Shown here piece after piece: positions 6,211-13,906 of a DNA stretch of 20,838 bases (the stretch's first letter is position 1; every line of letters starts with the position of its first letter). A model generated the notes under the pieces. That model was not told the origin of the DNA, searched no databases, and saw only the letters and a program-made list of their open reading frames with translations. Source of the stretch: Bacillota bacterium. GTDB lineage: Bacteria; Bacillota; Clostridia; Christensenellales; Aristaeellaceae. The DNA is taken from contig JAEYAR010000013.1 in the NCBI GenBank assembly GCA_023404715.1, positions 1 to 20,838 of the forward strand, given 5' to 3'. A program made the translations under genes and the position numbers.

Positions 6211-9176
6211 AGTCCCTCCCTCCCCTTTGCCAGCTGCTGCTGCTCGATGGCGGCGAACAGGCTGCGCAGGCGGATCTTGACCGCCCCCAGGTTGGTGATC
6301 TCGTCGATCTTGATTTGCGTATAGATCTTCCCTTCCGCCTCTAAGATATCCCGCACCTCGTCCGTCGTAATCGCATCTACGCCGCAGCCGAAGGAGACGA
6401 GCTGAACGAGATTCATGTCCTCGTGCGCCGCGATATAGTGCGCGGCCGCGTACAGTCGCGCATGGTACGTCCATTGGTTCAGCACGCCGGTCGGCTCTTT
6501 TTGCATGTGACAGCTGAGCGCATCCTCGGTGACCACCGCGACGTCAAAGCCCGCGATGAGCCGGTCGATGCCATGGTTGATCTCCGGGTCCACGTGATAG
6601 GGCCTCCCCGCGAGCACGATGATCGGCCTGTGCATCGCCCGCGCCTTGCGCACGATCTCCTCGCCTTTTTGGCGTATGTCCGCCATATAGGCTTCGTAGG
6701 ACGCATACGCCGCGTCCGACGCTTTGCGAACGTCCCGCAAAGTGATCCCCTTTATAAACGGCTTCAGGATTTCAAGCATCTTGCGCGGAAAGTCCCGTCT
6801 GCGGTGCACGCCGACGTAGTCCTTGATGAACCGAACGCCTGCAAGCTGCGGCATGTTTGCCGCGAGCACCTCCGGATAATAAGCGACCACCGGGCAGTTA
6901 TAGTGATTGTCGCTCAGCTTCTCGTCGAAGTTATAGGACATGCAAGGGTAAAAAATCGTCTCTACCCCCGCCTCGACCAGGGCCTGAACGTGCCCGTGCA
7001 TCAGCTTCGCCGGGAAGCAGACCGTATCGGAGGGGATGGTCGCCTGACCGGCGACATACAGCTTACGGCTGGACAGCGGGGACGTGACAAGCTCATAACC
7101 CAGCTTGTCGAAAAACGCCTGCCAGAACGGGAGCATCTCAAATAGATTGAGGCCGAAGGGGACGCCGATGCGCGGCCGTCCGCCCGTCTCGTTCCCGACC
7201 ACGGGCGCCGCCTGCGCCAGGCGGGCGCGCTTGTAAGCATAGAGGTTCATCTCCGCCAAATCCTGTGCCTTGCCCGTCGTCGGCCGGTCACAGCGGTTGC
7301 CGGCGATGTAACGCCGGTTGCCCGCAAACGTGTGCACGGTCAGGCGGCAGTGGTTCTCGCAAAGACCGCACCTCGACGCGCGCGTCTCATGGGAGAAGGC
7401 TTGAAGCTCGCGCTCGGTGCACAGCGCCGTTTCACCGCCCGTCAGCGCATGCAGCGCCTTTGCATGCAGTGCGGCGCCGTACGCGCCCATGAGGCCTGCG
7501 ATGTCGGGGCGAACGACCTCGACGCCCAGCTCCTGCTCAAACGCGCGCAGCACCGCGTCGTTAAGGAAGGTCCCGCCCTGCACGACGATGCGCCGCCCCA
7601 GCTGGTCCGAGCTCGTCGCCCGAATGACCTTGTATAGCGCGTTCTTGACGACGGAGATCGACAAGCCCGCGGAAATATCGCTGACGTCGGCGCCGTCCTT
7701 TTGCGCCTGCTTGACCGAGGAGTTCATAAAGACCGTGCAGCGTGAGCCCAGATCTACCGGGCGCCGCCCTTTTAAGCCGAGCTTGGCAAAATCCGCGATC
7801 GAATAGCCCAGCGCGCTGGCGAACGTCTGCAAAAACGAACCGCAGCCGGATGAGCAGGCCTCGTTGAGAAAGATGTTGTCGATCACGCCGCCGCGCACCT
7901 TAAAGCACTTGATGTCCTGCCCGCCGATGTCGATGACAAAATCTACATCCGGCATAAAAGCCTTGGCCGCCGTAAAGTGCGCCACCGTCTCTACCAGGCC
8001 GTAATCCACGCCGAAGGCCTGGCGGATCAATTCCTCGCCGTACCCCGTCACCGCGCTCTTCGCCACGCGCAGCCTGGGGTACTGCGTAAAGAGGCGCAGC
8101 AGAAAATCGCGGATGAGCGGAACGGGGTCCCCGCTGTTGGACTGATAATTCGTCAATAGCAGCCTTCCCTGCGCGTCCGTTACCGCGCATTTGAGCGTCG
8201 TCGAGCCCGCGTCGATGCCGACGAAGACGTCCCCCGCGTACGAATCCGGCGCTAGAATCTCGACCGCATCCTTCGCATGGCGCGCCCTGAACGCCTCAAA
8301 ATCCGCCTGCGTCTCAAACAGCGGCGGCAGGGCGCCGTACGCCTCCGCGGCGTGGAAGGCCCGCAGCCGCTGCGCCGCCTCGCGCAGGGATAAGGGTTCC
8401 TCGTGATGGCTGCTCGCGCCCAGGGCGACGTAGTAAAGCGCGTTCTGCGGGCTCAGCCCGGTCAGCCCCAGCGCTTGATCAAAGCACGCGCGCAGCTGTG
8501 GCAAAAACGTGAGCGGGCCGCCCAGATAAACGACCTTCCCCTCGATCGGCCGGCCTTGCGCCAGCCCTGCGATCGTCTGATTGACTACCGCCATGAAGAT
8601 GGAGCGCGCGATGTCCTCGTGCGCCGCCCCCTGATTGAGCAGCGGCTGGATGTCCGTCTTTGCAAACACGCCGCAGCGCGAGGCGATGGTATAGGTGCGC
8701 CCCGCCTTGGCGGCCATTTCGTCCATGACGGCAGGCGTGACGCCCAGCAACGTCGCCATCTGATCGATAAACGCGCCCGTACCTCCCGCGCACGAGCCGT
8801 TCATGCGCACCTCCATGCTCCCCTGGAGAAACAGGATTTTCGCATCCTCCCCACCCAGCTCGATGATCACGTCCGTCCCCGGCAGCCAACGGTCGGCCGC
8901 CAGCTTGGTCGCGTACACCTCCTGCAAGAACGGAAGGTTGGCCCCCTGCGCCATGCCCATGCCGGCGGAGCCGGAAATCGTGAGCGTCACGGGCGCGCCG
9001 TGAACGACCTCGCGGTCGATTGTTTCAATCAAATCCAGCGTCTTTTGTGTGATGAGGGCAAAATGCCGCTCGTAGGACGAATAGACGATCTGCTCGCGTT
9101 CGTCGAGCACGACGCATTTGATCGTCGTGGAGCCCACGTCAAGCCCGACGTGCAGCATGCCGTTTCTTTGGTTCAT
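6207..9176 (-). CDS. Acyl-CoA dehydratase activase, tandem ATPase domains plus DUF2229-like region
   Basis: The 989-residue protein belongs to the BcrA/BadF/HgdC superfamily of ATP-dependent reductases that activate 2-hydroxyacyl-CoA dehydratases. Two actin-fold ATPase domains are in tandem: domain 1 starts at GLDVGSTTIKC (11-21) and has GGEDAK (108-113), C129 (GSCAGGTGAF) and C168 (SRCGVF). These cysteines match in spacing the two that bind the bridging [4Fe-4S] cluster in HgdC. Domain 2 starts at GIDAGSTTLKC (320-330), has GGQDIK (418-423), C441/C445 (CSSGC) and C480 (SRCTVF). A third region, from about 600, begins with CGLCENHC (603-610), continues to C629 and includes FYPCMSYNFDE (742-752) and SFGCGVDA (928-935). 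It overlaps MarR upstream and the dehydratase-like gene downstream by 4 bp each, implying coordinated translation. Confidence 0.94.
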   Translation of the reverse strand: MNQRNGMLHVGLDVGSTTIKCVVLDEREQIVYSSYERHFALITQKTLDLIETIDREVVHGAPVTLTISGSAGMGMAQGANLPFLQEVYATKLAADRWLPGTDVIIELGGEDAKILFLQGSMEVRMNGSCAGGTGAFIDQMATLLGVTPAVMDEMAAKAGRTYTIASRCGVFAKTDIQPLLNQGAAHEDIARSIFMAVVNQTIAGLAQGRPIEGKVVYLGGPLTFLPQLRACFDQALGLTGLSPQNALYYVALGASSHHEEPLSLREAAQRLRAFHAAEAYGALPPLFETQADFEAFRARHAKDAVEILAPDSYAGDVFVGIDAGSTTLKCAVTDAQGRLLLTNYQSNSGDPVPLIRDFLLRLFTQYPRLRVAKSAVTGYGEELIRQAFGVDYGLVETVAHFTAAKAFMPDVDFVIDIGGQDIKCFKVRGGVIDNIFLNEACSSGCGSFLQTFASALGYSIADFAKLGLKGRRPVDLGSRCTVFMNSSVKQAQKDGADVSDISAGLSISVVKNALYKVIRATSSDQLGRRIVVQGGTFLNDAVLRAFEQELGVEVVRPDIAGLMGAYGAALHAKALHALTGGETALCTERELQAFSHETRASRCGLCENHCRLTVHTFAGNRRYIAGNRCDRPTTGKAQDLAEMNLYAYKRARLAQAAPVVGNETGGRPRIGVPFGLNLFEMLPFWQAFFDKLGYELVTSPLSSRKLYVAGQATIPSDTVCFPAKLMHGHVQALVEAGVETIFYPCMSYNFDEKLSDNHYNCPVVAYYPEVLAANMPQLAGVRFIKDYVGVHRRRDFPRKMLEILKPFIKGITLRDVRKASDAAYASYEAYMADIRQKGEEIVRKARAMHRPIIVLAGRPYHVDPEINHGIDRLIAGFDVAVVTEDALSCHMQKEPTGVLNQWTYHARLYAAAHYIAAHEDMNLVQLVSFGCGVDAITTDEVRDILEAEGKIYTQIKIDEITNLGAVKIRLRSLFAAIEQQQLAKGREGL

Positions 9177-9634
9177 TGAGCAGATTCCATCCTTTCTTCC
9201 CCCATCTGGGGCAACAGGTGCACGAGCGTTTCGACCGCCTCGATAAACGCCTTGGCATCCTCGGGCGGCAACGTATGCACGCGCGCGCTCATATCCTCAT
9301 AGAAACGGGTGCAGATCGGATCAAAGTAGCGGTGCCCTTCCAAGCTCCAGCGGATGCGCACCACCCGGCGGTCGCTCTCTTCGCGCACGCGCTCGACAAG
9401 GCCCATCTCGTGCAACCGGTCGACGATCTGCGTCGTCTGCTGGCGCGGAACGGACAGCGCCTCGGAAAGCTCCGTCATGGTGCTGGCGCCCTTGCGGCAT
9501 AAGAAGAGCATCATCCGCAGCTGCATGCTGCTAAGCCGCTTTCTGAACATCGTCTGAAACGGAATCAGCACCGATTCGATAAAGGACTGGGTAAATGTTA
9601 GTAGGAGTTCCCTGTCGCACAGCTCGTCAGGCAA
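9173..9634 (-). CDS. MarR-family transcriptional regulator
   Basis: A winged-helix regulator, typically a dimer that releases DNA on binding a small ligand. The recognisable core is SSMQLRMMLFLCRKG, then MTELSEALSVPRQQTTQIVDRLHEMGLVERV (helix-turn-helix) and the wing EESDRRVVRIRWSLEG. The frame is open to a TTG at 9721, but a consensus TATAAT lies inside that extension (9692-9697), so the real start must be downstream. The TTG at 9634 follows AGAAGG and gives 153 residues, the usual MarR length; the exact start remains uncertain. The stop overlaps the activase start as ATGA, making this the first gene of the activase operon and its likely regulator. Confidence 0.88.
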   Translation of the reverse strand: MPDELCDRELLLTFTQSFIESVLIPFQTMFRKRLSSMQLRMMLFLCRKGASTMTELSEALSVPRQQTTQIVDRLHEMGLVERVREESDRRVVRIRWSLEGHRYFDPICTRFYEDMSARVHTLPPEDAKAFIEAVETLVHLLPQMGEERMESAQ

Positions 9635-9691
9635 ACCGAACGCCTTCTCTCTTGAAATTGATTCACAAAACTTGATGATCGTCGTTTCATG

Positions 9692-9721
9692 ATTATACAG
9701 CTTAAGTTGTCCTTTATACAA
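9692..9721 (-). promoter_or_regulatory. Promoter of the MarR-activase-dehydratase operon with candidate operator
   Basis: On the minus strand, TTGTAT (9716-9721) and a perfect TATAAT (9692-9697) are separated by 18 nt. The imperfect palindrome TTGT-n7-ACAA (9707-9721) covers the -35 and resembles a MarR-type operator in size, suggesting autoregulation. The promoter assignment is fairly good; the operator is inference. Confidence 0.6.
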
Positions 9722-9774
9722 GGGGCGGTATGACAGGATTCGACAGCCTTTTTATGTTCAATCCGCTCAAGCTC

Positions 9775-9804
9775 CTGACAAGATTCATCGGGCTGCCTTG
9801 TCAG
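9775..9804. promoter_or_regulatory. Inverted repeat over the -35 of the SGNH-like gene
   Basis: CTGACAAG (9775-9782) and CTTGTCAG (9797-9804) are perfect 8-bp inverted repeats with a 14-nt spacer, so the arm centres are 22 bp (about two helical turns) apart. The right arm contains the whole TTGTCA -35 element. It lies between the divergent MarR and SGNH-like genes and shares the CTTGT/ACAAG half-site with the sequence at the MarR promoter, so MarR control of both directions is possible. Confidence 0.55.
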
Positions 9805-9826
9805 CCCCGGCGCCGTGCGCTATAAT
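9798..9826 (+). promoter_or_regulatory. Promoter of the SGNH-like gene
   Basis: TTGTCA (9798-9803) and TATAAT (9821-9826) are separated by 17 nt, an almost consensus sigma-A promoter. The ATG at 9859 follows 32 nt after the -10. Confidence 0.8.
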
Positions 9827-9858
9827 GGAATAAATCTATTGCAAAGAGGCCATGTTTT

Positions 9859-10914
9859 ATGACCCAAGACGCCATCCGCCGCGCCAGAAGCTGGACGATA
9901 GCGGCGCTCAGCGCCCTCCTGGGCGCGCTGCTCCTTTGCGCCGGGCTCGTCTACATCGTAGACCCCTTTGAGCACTACCGCGCCGCCGCTTTTTACGTCC
10001 CGCTGTACGACAATCAGCTATACTGCAACAGCGGCATCGCCCGTCATTACGACTACGACGCCGTGCTGCTCGGTTCGTCGATGGTCGAAAACACGAAGGT
10101 TTCCGACTTGAACGCCGGCTTTGGCGTAAACGCCGTCAAGCTGCCCTTTAAAGGCGGGTATCCGTACAACTACGCCCGGGCGATGGACATCGCCTTTGAA
10201 ACCCACGCGCTGAGCGGCGTCTTTTATTGTATGGACGTCACCAGCTACACGATGCCTTTCGACCGCCCGTCCAACCCGCTGCCCGAATACCTATGGAACG
10301 GCGCCGGGCTGGACGACGTAAGCTATCTGCTCAACGCGCGCGTCCTCGTCGACGAAATCGGCAAGACACTGCGATACAATGTAAGCGGAAAGCTGCCGCA
10401 GCGCCCGCGCGACGCCATGTTTTCATGGTCTGAGATGACATTCTCCCGCGAAAGCGCGCTTGCCTCCTATGATTTTAACGCACATCAATTTGAAATGAAA
10501 GCGCCCGACTATTTCGCCGAGCGCGTCATACAAAATTGGGAGCTTCACCTGGAGCCCTATATTGCTTCTCATCCGGAGACGACTTTCTACGTCTACTTTC
10601 CACCTTACAGCATCATCTACTGGGTTTTGCAACACGACGCGGGCAATCTCGAAAGTCAGCTCTGGGCGCGCGAGCAGCTCGCGCAGCGCCTGCTCGCCTA
10701 TTCAAACGTCTGTCTCTTCGATTTTGCCGCCCGCACGGATTGGATTCTCGACCTGAACCGGTACACCGATTACTCCCATCACGATCCCAGGATGAACGAG
10801 GAAACCGCTCTGGCGATGGCCAGCGGCATGTGCGCCGTAACCGATGAAAGACAAATCGCGCAGGCCAATCAGGCGCTGCGCGACGCGACCGCAGCATTTG
10901 TGCGGCCTTACTGA
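9859..10914 (+). CDS. Membrane-anchored SGNH/GDSL-like protein, probable envelope modification
   Basis: The 351-residue product has one N-terminal membrane segment (about residues 13-33) and an extracytoplasmic domain. LLGSSMVEN (70-78) looks like the block I nucleophile region (S74), PFKGGYPYNY (96-105) like the glycine block, and DYSHHDPRMN (304-313) supplies a D-x-x-H pair (D304/H307) as in SGNH hydrolases. Such proteins often partner with MBOAT acyltransferases in O-acetylation of surface polymers, but no MBOAT gene is in the window. Substrate and activity are therefore inference. It has a strong promoter and an overlapping inverted repeat. Its stop codon abuts the stop of the convergent DUF3048 gene with no gap and no terminator between. 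Confidence 0.75.
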   Translation: MTQDAIRRARSWTIAALSALLGALLLCAGLVYIVDPFEHYRAAAFYVPLYDNQLYCNSGIARHYDYDAVLLGSSMVENTKVSDLNAGFGVNAVKLPFKGGYPYNYARAMDIAFETHALSGVFYCMDVTSYTMPFDRPSNPLPEYLWNGAGLDDVSYLLNARVLVDEIGKTLRYNVSGKLPQRPRDAMFSWSEMTFSRESALASYDFNAHQFEMKAPDYFAERVIQNWELHLEPYIASHPETTFYVYFPPYSIIYWVLQHDAGNLESQLWAREQLAQRLLAYSNVCLFDFAARTDWILDLNRYTDYSHHDPRMNEETALAMASGMCAVTDERQIAQANQALRDATAAFVRPY

Positions 10915-11904
10915 CTATCCCAGGATATCGATGCGTTGCCCTGGCTGTACGATTTGGATGAACGTCTTGCCGGGCGTGAAACGAACCTCGTTCCCCTCCG
11001 CATCCAAAAAGCGGGTCACATCCGCGAGCTTATCGCGCCTCCAAGCGCCGGTAAAGCGTTTGCCCCCGATAAAATAAGTGCAATCACCGCCGCCTGTGAA
11101 CGTATACAAGGGGCGTTCTTCGTCTTCGTCGTACCATTCGACCTCGGCCGTCATCACGATCACATTCTGGCAGGTGATGGGCGTCTGATCTCCCCCGTCG
11201 TTCATCGGACGCCCGTTGTAGTAGCGCCTGTACTGTCCGCTATCCGCATCATACAAATAGGACGGGTGGTAGCTGCCCACGCGATATGGGATCGCAAACT
11301 CGAGCACGTCGTCTCCCTGAACCGTCGGGTGATCCGCATCAAAGCGCAGCGGAGACTTTACCGGCAGATATTTCTCAAAATTGACGCTTTCCATCGCCTG
11401 TGCGAGCGCAAATCGCACGTTGTGCGGGCTCTGGCGGCTCTCGTCGCGCGAGTAGAAGGCCGTGCTCTTGATGCCGTCCCAAGCCTGCAGGATGGGATGG
11501 CCCTTTTCGATGTATTCGTAGGTGTCCGTGCCCGCCTTTTCCTGAACGCCGTTGAAGACGAACGCGCCGCCCCAATCGCTGTACATGTCCACATGGCAGA
11601 TGCGCGCGCTGCGCACCCCCTCTACGTATTCCGGCATCCGGTCGTTATACACCGCCGTGTAGCGCGTATACCCGCCTTCGTAGAGGACCAGCTCGTAGAC
11701 TACGTCCGCCGCCGCCAGGCCGATCAGCGGGCGCGCGCCGGGTTCGTTGTCCAGGTTGACCATTACCGGCTTATAGGGCCGCCCCGTCGCCTTGCCGGTC
11801 GTCGGCGAAAGGCTCTCCGCAGCGCCCCAGGTGGCCGTCATGCATGCTAGCGCCGCCGCGCCCGCCAAAATCCGCTTTGCCCATCTCAAATTCATTCGCG
11901 CCAT
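10915..11904 (-). CDS. DUF3048 domain protein (YerB-like), secreted
   Basis: The 329-residue protein starts with a signal peptide (basic MARMNLRWAKR, then an Ala-rich hydrophobic core). The following domain carries features of DUF3048: RPYKPVMVNLDNEPGARPLIGLAAADVVYE, EGGYTRYTAVYNDRMPEYVEGVRSAR, the late aromatic stretch DVEFAIPYRVG-like segment and GGGDCTYFIGGKRFTGAWRRD. YerB of Bacillus subtilis belongs to this family and is a lipoprotein; here the signal region has a Cys (ALAC) but not a canonical lipobox, so anchoring is unclear. The frame is open to 12039, but GGGAGG precedes the ATG at 11904 and the extension would overlap the divergent deacetylase. Function is unknown; a cell-envelope role is likely. 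Confidence 0.85.
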   Translation of the reverse strand: MARMNLRWAKRILAGAAALACMTATWGAAESLSPTTGKATGRPYKPVMVNLDNEPGARPLIGLAAADVVYELVLYEGGYTRYTAVYNDRMPEYVEGVRSARICHVDMYSDWGGAFVFNGVQEKAGTDTYEYIEKGHPILQAWDGIKSTAFYSRDESRQSPHNVRFALAQAMESVNFEKYLPVKSPLRFDADHPTVQGDDVLEFAIPYRVGSYHPSYLYDADSGQYRRYYNGRPMNDGGDQTPITCQNVIVMTAEVEWYDEDEERPLYTFTGGGDCTYFIGGKRFTGAWRRDKLADVTRFLDAEGNEVRFTPGKTFIQIVQPGQRIDILG

Positions 11905-11925
11905 TGCGTATCCTCCCTTTTTCAT

Positions 11926-11957
11926 CCGCATGCGGGGATATTCCAATTGACGTTGGA
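11926..11957. promoter_or_regulatory. Palindromes between the divergent DUF3048 and deacetylase genes
   Basis: The gap at 11905-12012 holds a perfect 10-bp palindrome CCGCATGCGG (11926-11935) and a short inverted repeat TCCAA/TTGGA (11942-11946, 11953-11957). I see no confident -10/-35 pair for either gene. A role as operator is only a possibility. Confidence 0.3.
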
Positions 11958-12012
11958 TTGCCCCTGACATGTCGCGCCCAATCGCGGCATACCGTATTGC
12001 GGAGGCGATTTC

Positions 12013-12888
12013 ATGCTTGTCGCTTTTTATCATCGTCATTGGCGCGCGCTATGCGCCGTTTGGGCCCTCGTCCTGTGCTTAGGCCTCTATACGGCATTCG
12101 AACGCGCGCTTCCCGCCGATTCGACAGACGTGGCGCTAGACGCCGTCAGGCTGCCCATCGCCATGTACCACGGCGTGCAGAAAGGCGCCAAAAACGTCGG
12201 AGCGTACATCGTCTCAACCGCACAGCTGGAACGAGACTTCGCCGCGTATCAGGCTGCCGGCTACGAGACGGTCGTCGTCGCGGATCTCATCGATTTTGTG
12301 CGCTTTGGCGCGCCCCTGCCCGCCAAGCCGCTGATGATCACATTTGACGACGGCCAGCTTGCGATTCTTACCTATGCGCTGCCGCTTTTGCAAAAGTACG
12401 GCTTTCAGGCCGTCGTCTCCGTCGTAGGGGCCTACGCCGATATGGCCGAATCGCAGGCCGACCCCAACCCGCAATACGCCTATTTGACATGGCAGGACAT
12501 TCAAACGCTCGCCGAATCCGGATCGGCGGAAATTCAGAGCCATTCCTACAACATGCACGCGCTCTCTAAACGCCGTGGCAGCTCGCGCATGCAAGGGGAG
12601 AGCCCCGCGCAATACGAGGCCGCATTTGTCGGCGATCTGTCGCAGATGCAAGCGCAGCTCGTCGAGCGCGCAGGCGTCACGGCGGCGGCATTCACCTATC
12701 CGTTCGGCCTGATATCCGACCAGGCGCCCGCGCTGCTGAAGAAGATGGGCTTTCAGGCCGCGCTGACATGTGAGGAGCGCGTCAACCGCCTGACCCGCGA
12801 TCCCGACGCGCTCTTTCGGCTGGGGCGCTTCAACCGTTCCGGCCTGCTCACGACGGATGCCTTCCTCCATAAGCTGGCTATAGAGTAA
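12013..12888 (+). CDS. Polysaccharide deacetylase (NodB/CE4 fold), membrane-anchored
   Basis: The enzyme probably removes N-acetyl groups from peptidoglycan or another surface glycan outside the cell. Residues about 8-28 form a membrane anchor. The NodB domain shows MYHGV (51-55), motif 1 TFDDG (110-114, catalytic base and metal Asp), a metal-binding QSHSYNMH (176-182) and YPFG (229-232). The His pair is spaced H-x4-H rather than the classical H-x3-H; I recall this spacing in clostridial relatives. The later motifs with the catalytic His are not obvious, so activity is likely but not proven. The ATG at 12013 follows GGAGG. It is followed by a terminator shared with the convergent S49 protease gene. 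Confidence 0.88.
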   Translation: MLVAFYHRHWRALCAVWALVLCLGLYTAFERALPADSTDVALDAVRLPIAMYHGVQKGAKNVGAYIVSTAQLERDFAAYQAAGYETVVVADLIDFVRFGAPLPAKPLMITFDDGQLAILTYALPLLQKYGFQAVVSVVGAYADMAESQADPNPQYAYLTWQDIQTLAESGSAEIQSHSYNMHALSKRRGSSRMQGESPAQYEAAFVGDLSQMQAQLVERAGVTAAAFTYPFGLISDQAPALLKKMGFQAALTCEERVNRLTRDPDALFRLGRFNRSGLLTTDAFLHKLAIE

Positions 12889-12896
12889 ACGAAAAT

Positions 12897-12931
12897 GGAC
12901 GCACAATGCTTGCCGTGCGCCCAAATTTTTA
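12897..12931 (+). terminator. Terminator between convergent genes, possibly bidirectional
   Basis: GGACGCAC (12897-12904) and GTGCGCCC (12915-12922) pair with one mismatch around a 10-nt loop, followed by AAATTTTT on the plus strand. It begins 9 nt after the deacetylase stop. On the minus strand the stem is followed by ATTTTCGTTT, so it may also stop the S49 transcript. Confidence 0.7.
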
Positions 12932-12940
12932 TGCCTCCGC

Positions 12941-13861
12941 TTACATTGCGACAGCGCATCTGCGTGGCGCTGTCGCCAGCGCCGCCAACCGGCCGTGCGC
13001 CGGAACCTGCGCAAATCGATCCGTCAGCCAGTCCAAGAGGTTGTCCACTTCCTTGGGCGCGTCAGGCGTTGGTTCCTCCTCGGCCAGCGCCGCCTCCGCC
13101 GGCTCCGCTTGCGGGTCCGGGGGATAGTGCACGAGCGGCTCGTCGTTCAGGCCGTAGCGCGCGTAGAGGTCGTCCACTGCGTCCGAGTACCCCATCACCG
13201 CGTCGATCAACCCAAATTCCTTGGCCATGCGCGCGGAGAAGATGCGCCCGTCGGAGAAGGCGAGCACCTGCTCCCGGCTGAGGCCGCGGGACGCACAGAT
13301 GATATCGACGAAGACGTCGAACGCTTCATCCACGTTGGCCTGCAGGAAGGCTCGCTGCTCCGGCGTGAGCTCGGGCCAACCGAACGCCTTATTTTTCCCT
13401 GAAGCGACGATATACTCCTCAATGCCGAGCTTCTCGTAAAGGCCCGCCTCGCTCGTAAGCGAATACATGACGCCGATCGACCCCAGCTCGCTCATCCGCG
13501 AGGCCGCGATGCGGTCGGCGGCCATGGCGACGTACAGACCGCCCGACATCGCCTGCTGTGCGATATACGCGTAGACAGGCCGACCGGTCGTCTCCCTATA
13601 TTCCATGAGCTTCATGTATAGCTCGTCGATCTCGTACATGGCGCCGCCCGGGGTATTCAGGTAGAGAAGGAGCGCGCAATTGGCGGGCTCCTCCATCAGG
13701 TCGTCTATCGCGTCCAGCGTGCCGATATGGTCGTAAAAAAGGCTATATTCCGACAATTCATCCTCGACGCTGATCTGCGCGACAAAGGGCGTCTGCTCCC
13801 CCAGCGCGCTCGCCCCCATCATCAAGCAGCACAGCAACAAAACCGCAATCCCTTTTTTCAT
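12941..13861 (-). CDS. S49-family serine protease, signal peptide peptidase (SppA)-like
   Basis: The 306-residue protein has an N-terminal signal or anchor (MKKGIAVLLLCCLMM, possible cleavage after ASA at 17-19) and a ClpP/crotonase-like fold. LNTPGG (68-73) forms the oxyanion strand, S106 in QQAMSGGLY is the likely nucleophile and K158 in SGKNKAFG the general base. The Ser-Lys distance of 52 residues matches Bacillus SppA. The family degrades cleaved signal peptides at the membrane. The C-terminal ~60 residues are acidic, Pro/Ala-rich and then basic, and look non-catalytic. It follows the GNAT gene by 45 nt, with GGAAGGG before its ATG; that gap has a 6-bp hairpin (13886-13891/13902-13907). 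It is the last gene of the cluster. Confidence 0.88.
   Translation of the reverse strand: MKKGIAVLLLCCLMMGASALGEQTPFVAQISVEDELSEYSLFYDHIGTLDAIDDLMEEPANCALLLYLNTPGGAMYEIDELYMKLMEYRETTGRPVYAYIAQQAMSGGLYVAMAADRIAASRMSELGSIGVMYSLTSEAGLYEKLGIEEYIVASGKNKAFGWPELTPEQRAFLQANVDEAFDVFVDIICASRGLSREQVLAFSDGRIFSARMAKEFGLIDAVMGYSDAVDDLYARYGLNDEPLVHYPPDPQAEPAEAALAEEEPTPDAPKEVDNLLDWLTDRFAQVPAHGRLAALATAPRRCAVAM
12948..12976 (-). repeat. Strong hairpin inside the last codons of the S49 protease gene
   Basis: GCGACAGCGC (12948-12957) and GCGCTGTCGC (12967-12976) form a perfect 10-bp stem with a 9-nt loop, covering the last codons before the TAA. No U-tract follows directly. It may protect the 3' end or help termination together with the stem at 12897-12922. 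Confidence 0.5.
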
Positions 13862-13906
13862 CTCATAAACCCTTCCTTTCCTCCTGGCCGCTCCCGTTAT
13901 GGCGGC

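Noticed and set aside
6211..6474. Longer N-terminus for the dehydratase-like protein
   Set aside because: The extension overlaps the activase coding region in another frame; the ATGA junction with GGGAGGGAGGG supports the start at 6210.
8403..9179. 258-codon plus-strand frame opposite the activase
   Set aside because: Antisense to the conserved N-terminal ATPase domain; no ribosome binding site and Arg/His-rich shadow composition.
10936..11850. 304-codon plus-strand frame opposite the DUF3048 gene
   Set aside because: Antisense shadow of a recognisable family with its own signal peptide and ribosome binding site.
11905..12039. Longer N-terminus for the DUF3048 protein
   Set aside because: It lacks a ribosome binding site, overlaps the divergent deacetylase start and would bury the signal peptide internally.
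12214..13014. 266-codon minus-strand frame opposite the deacetylase
   Set aside because: The plus strand encodes a NodB domain with TFDDG and metal histidines; the antisense frame also crosses the terminator.
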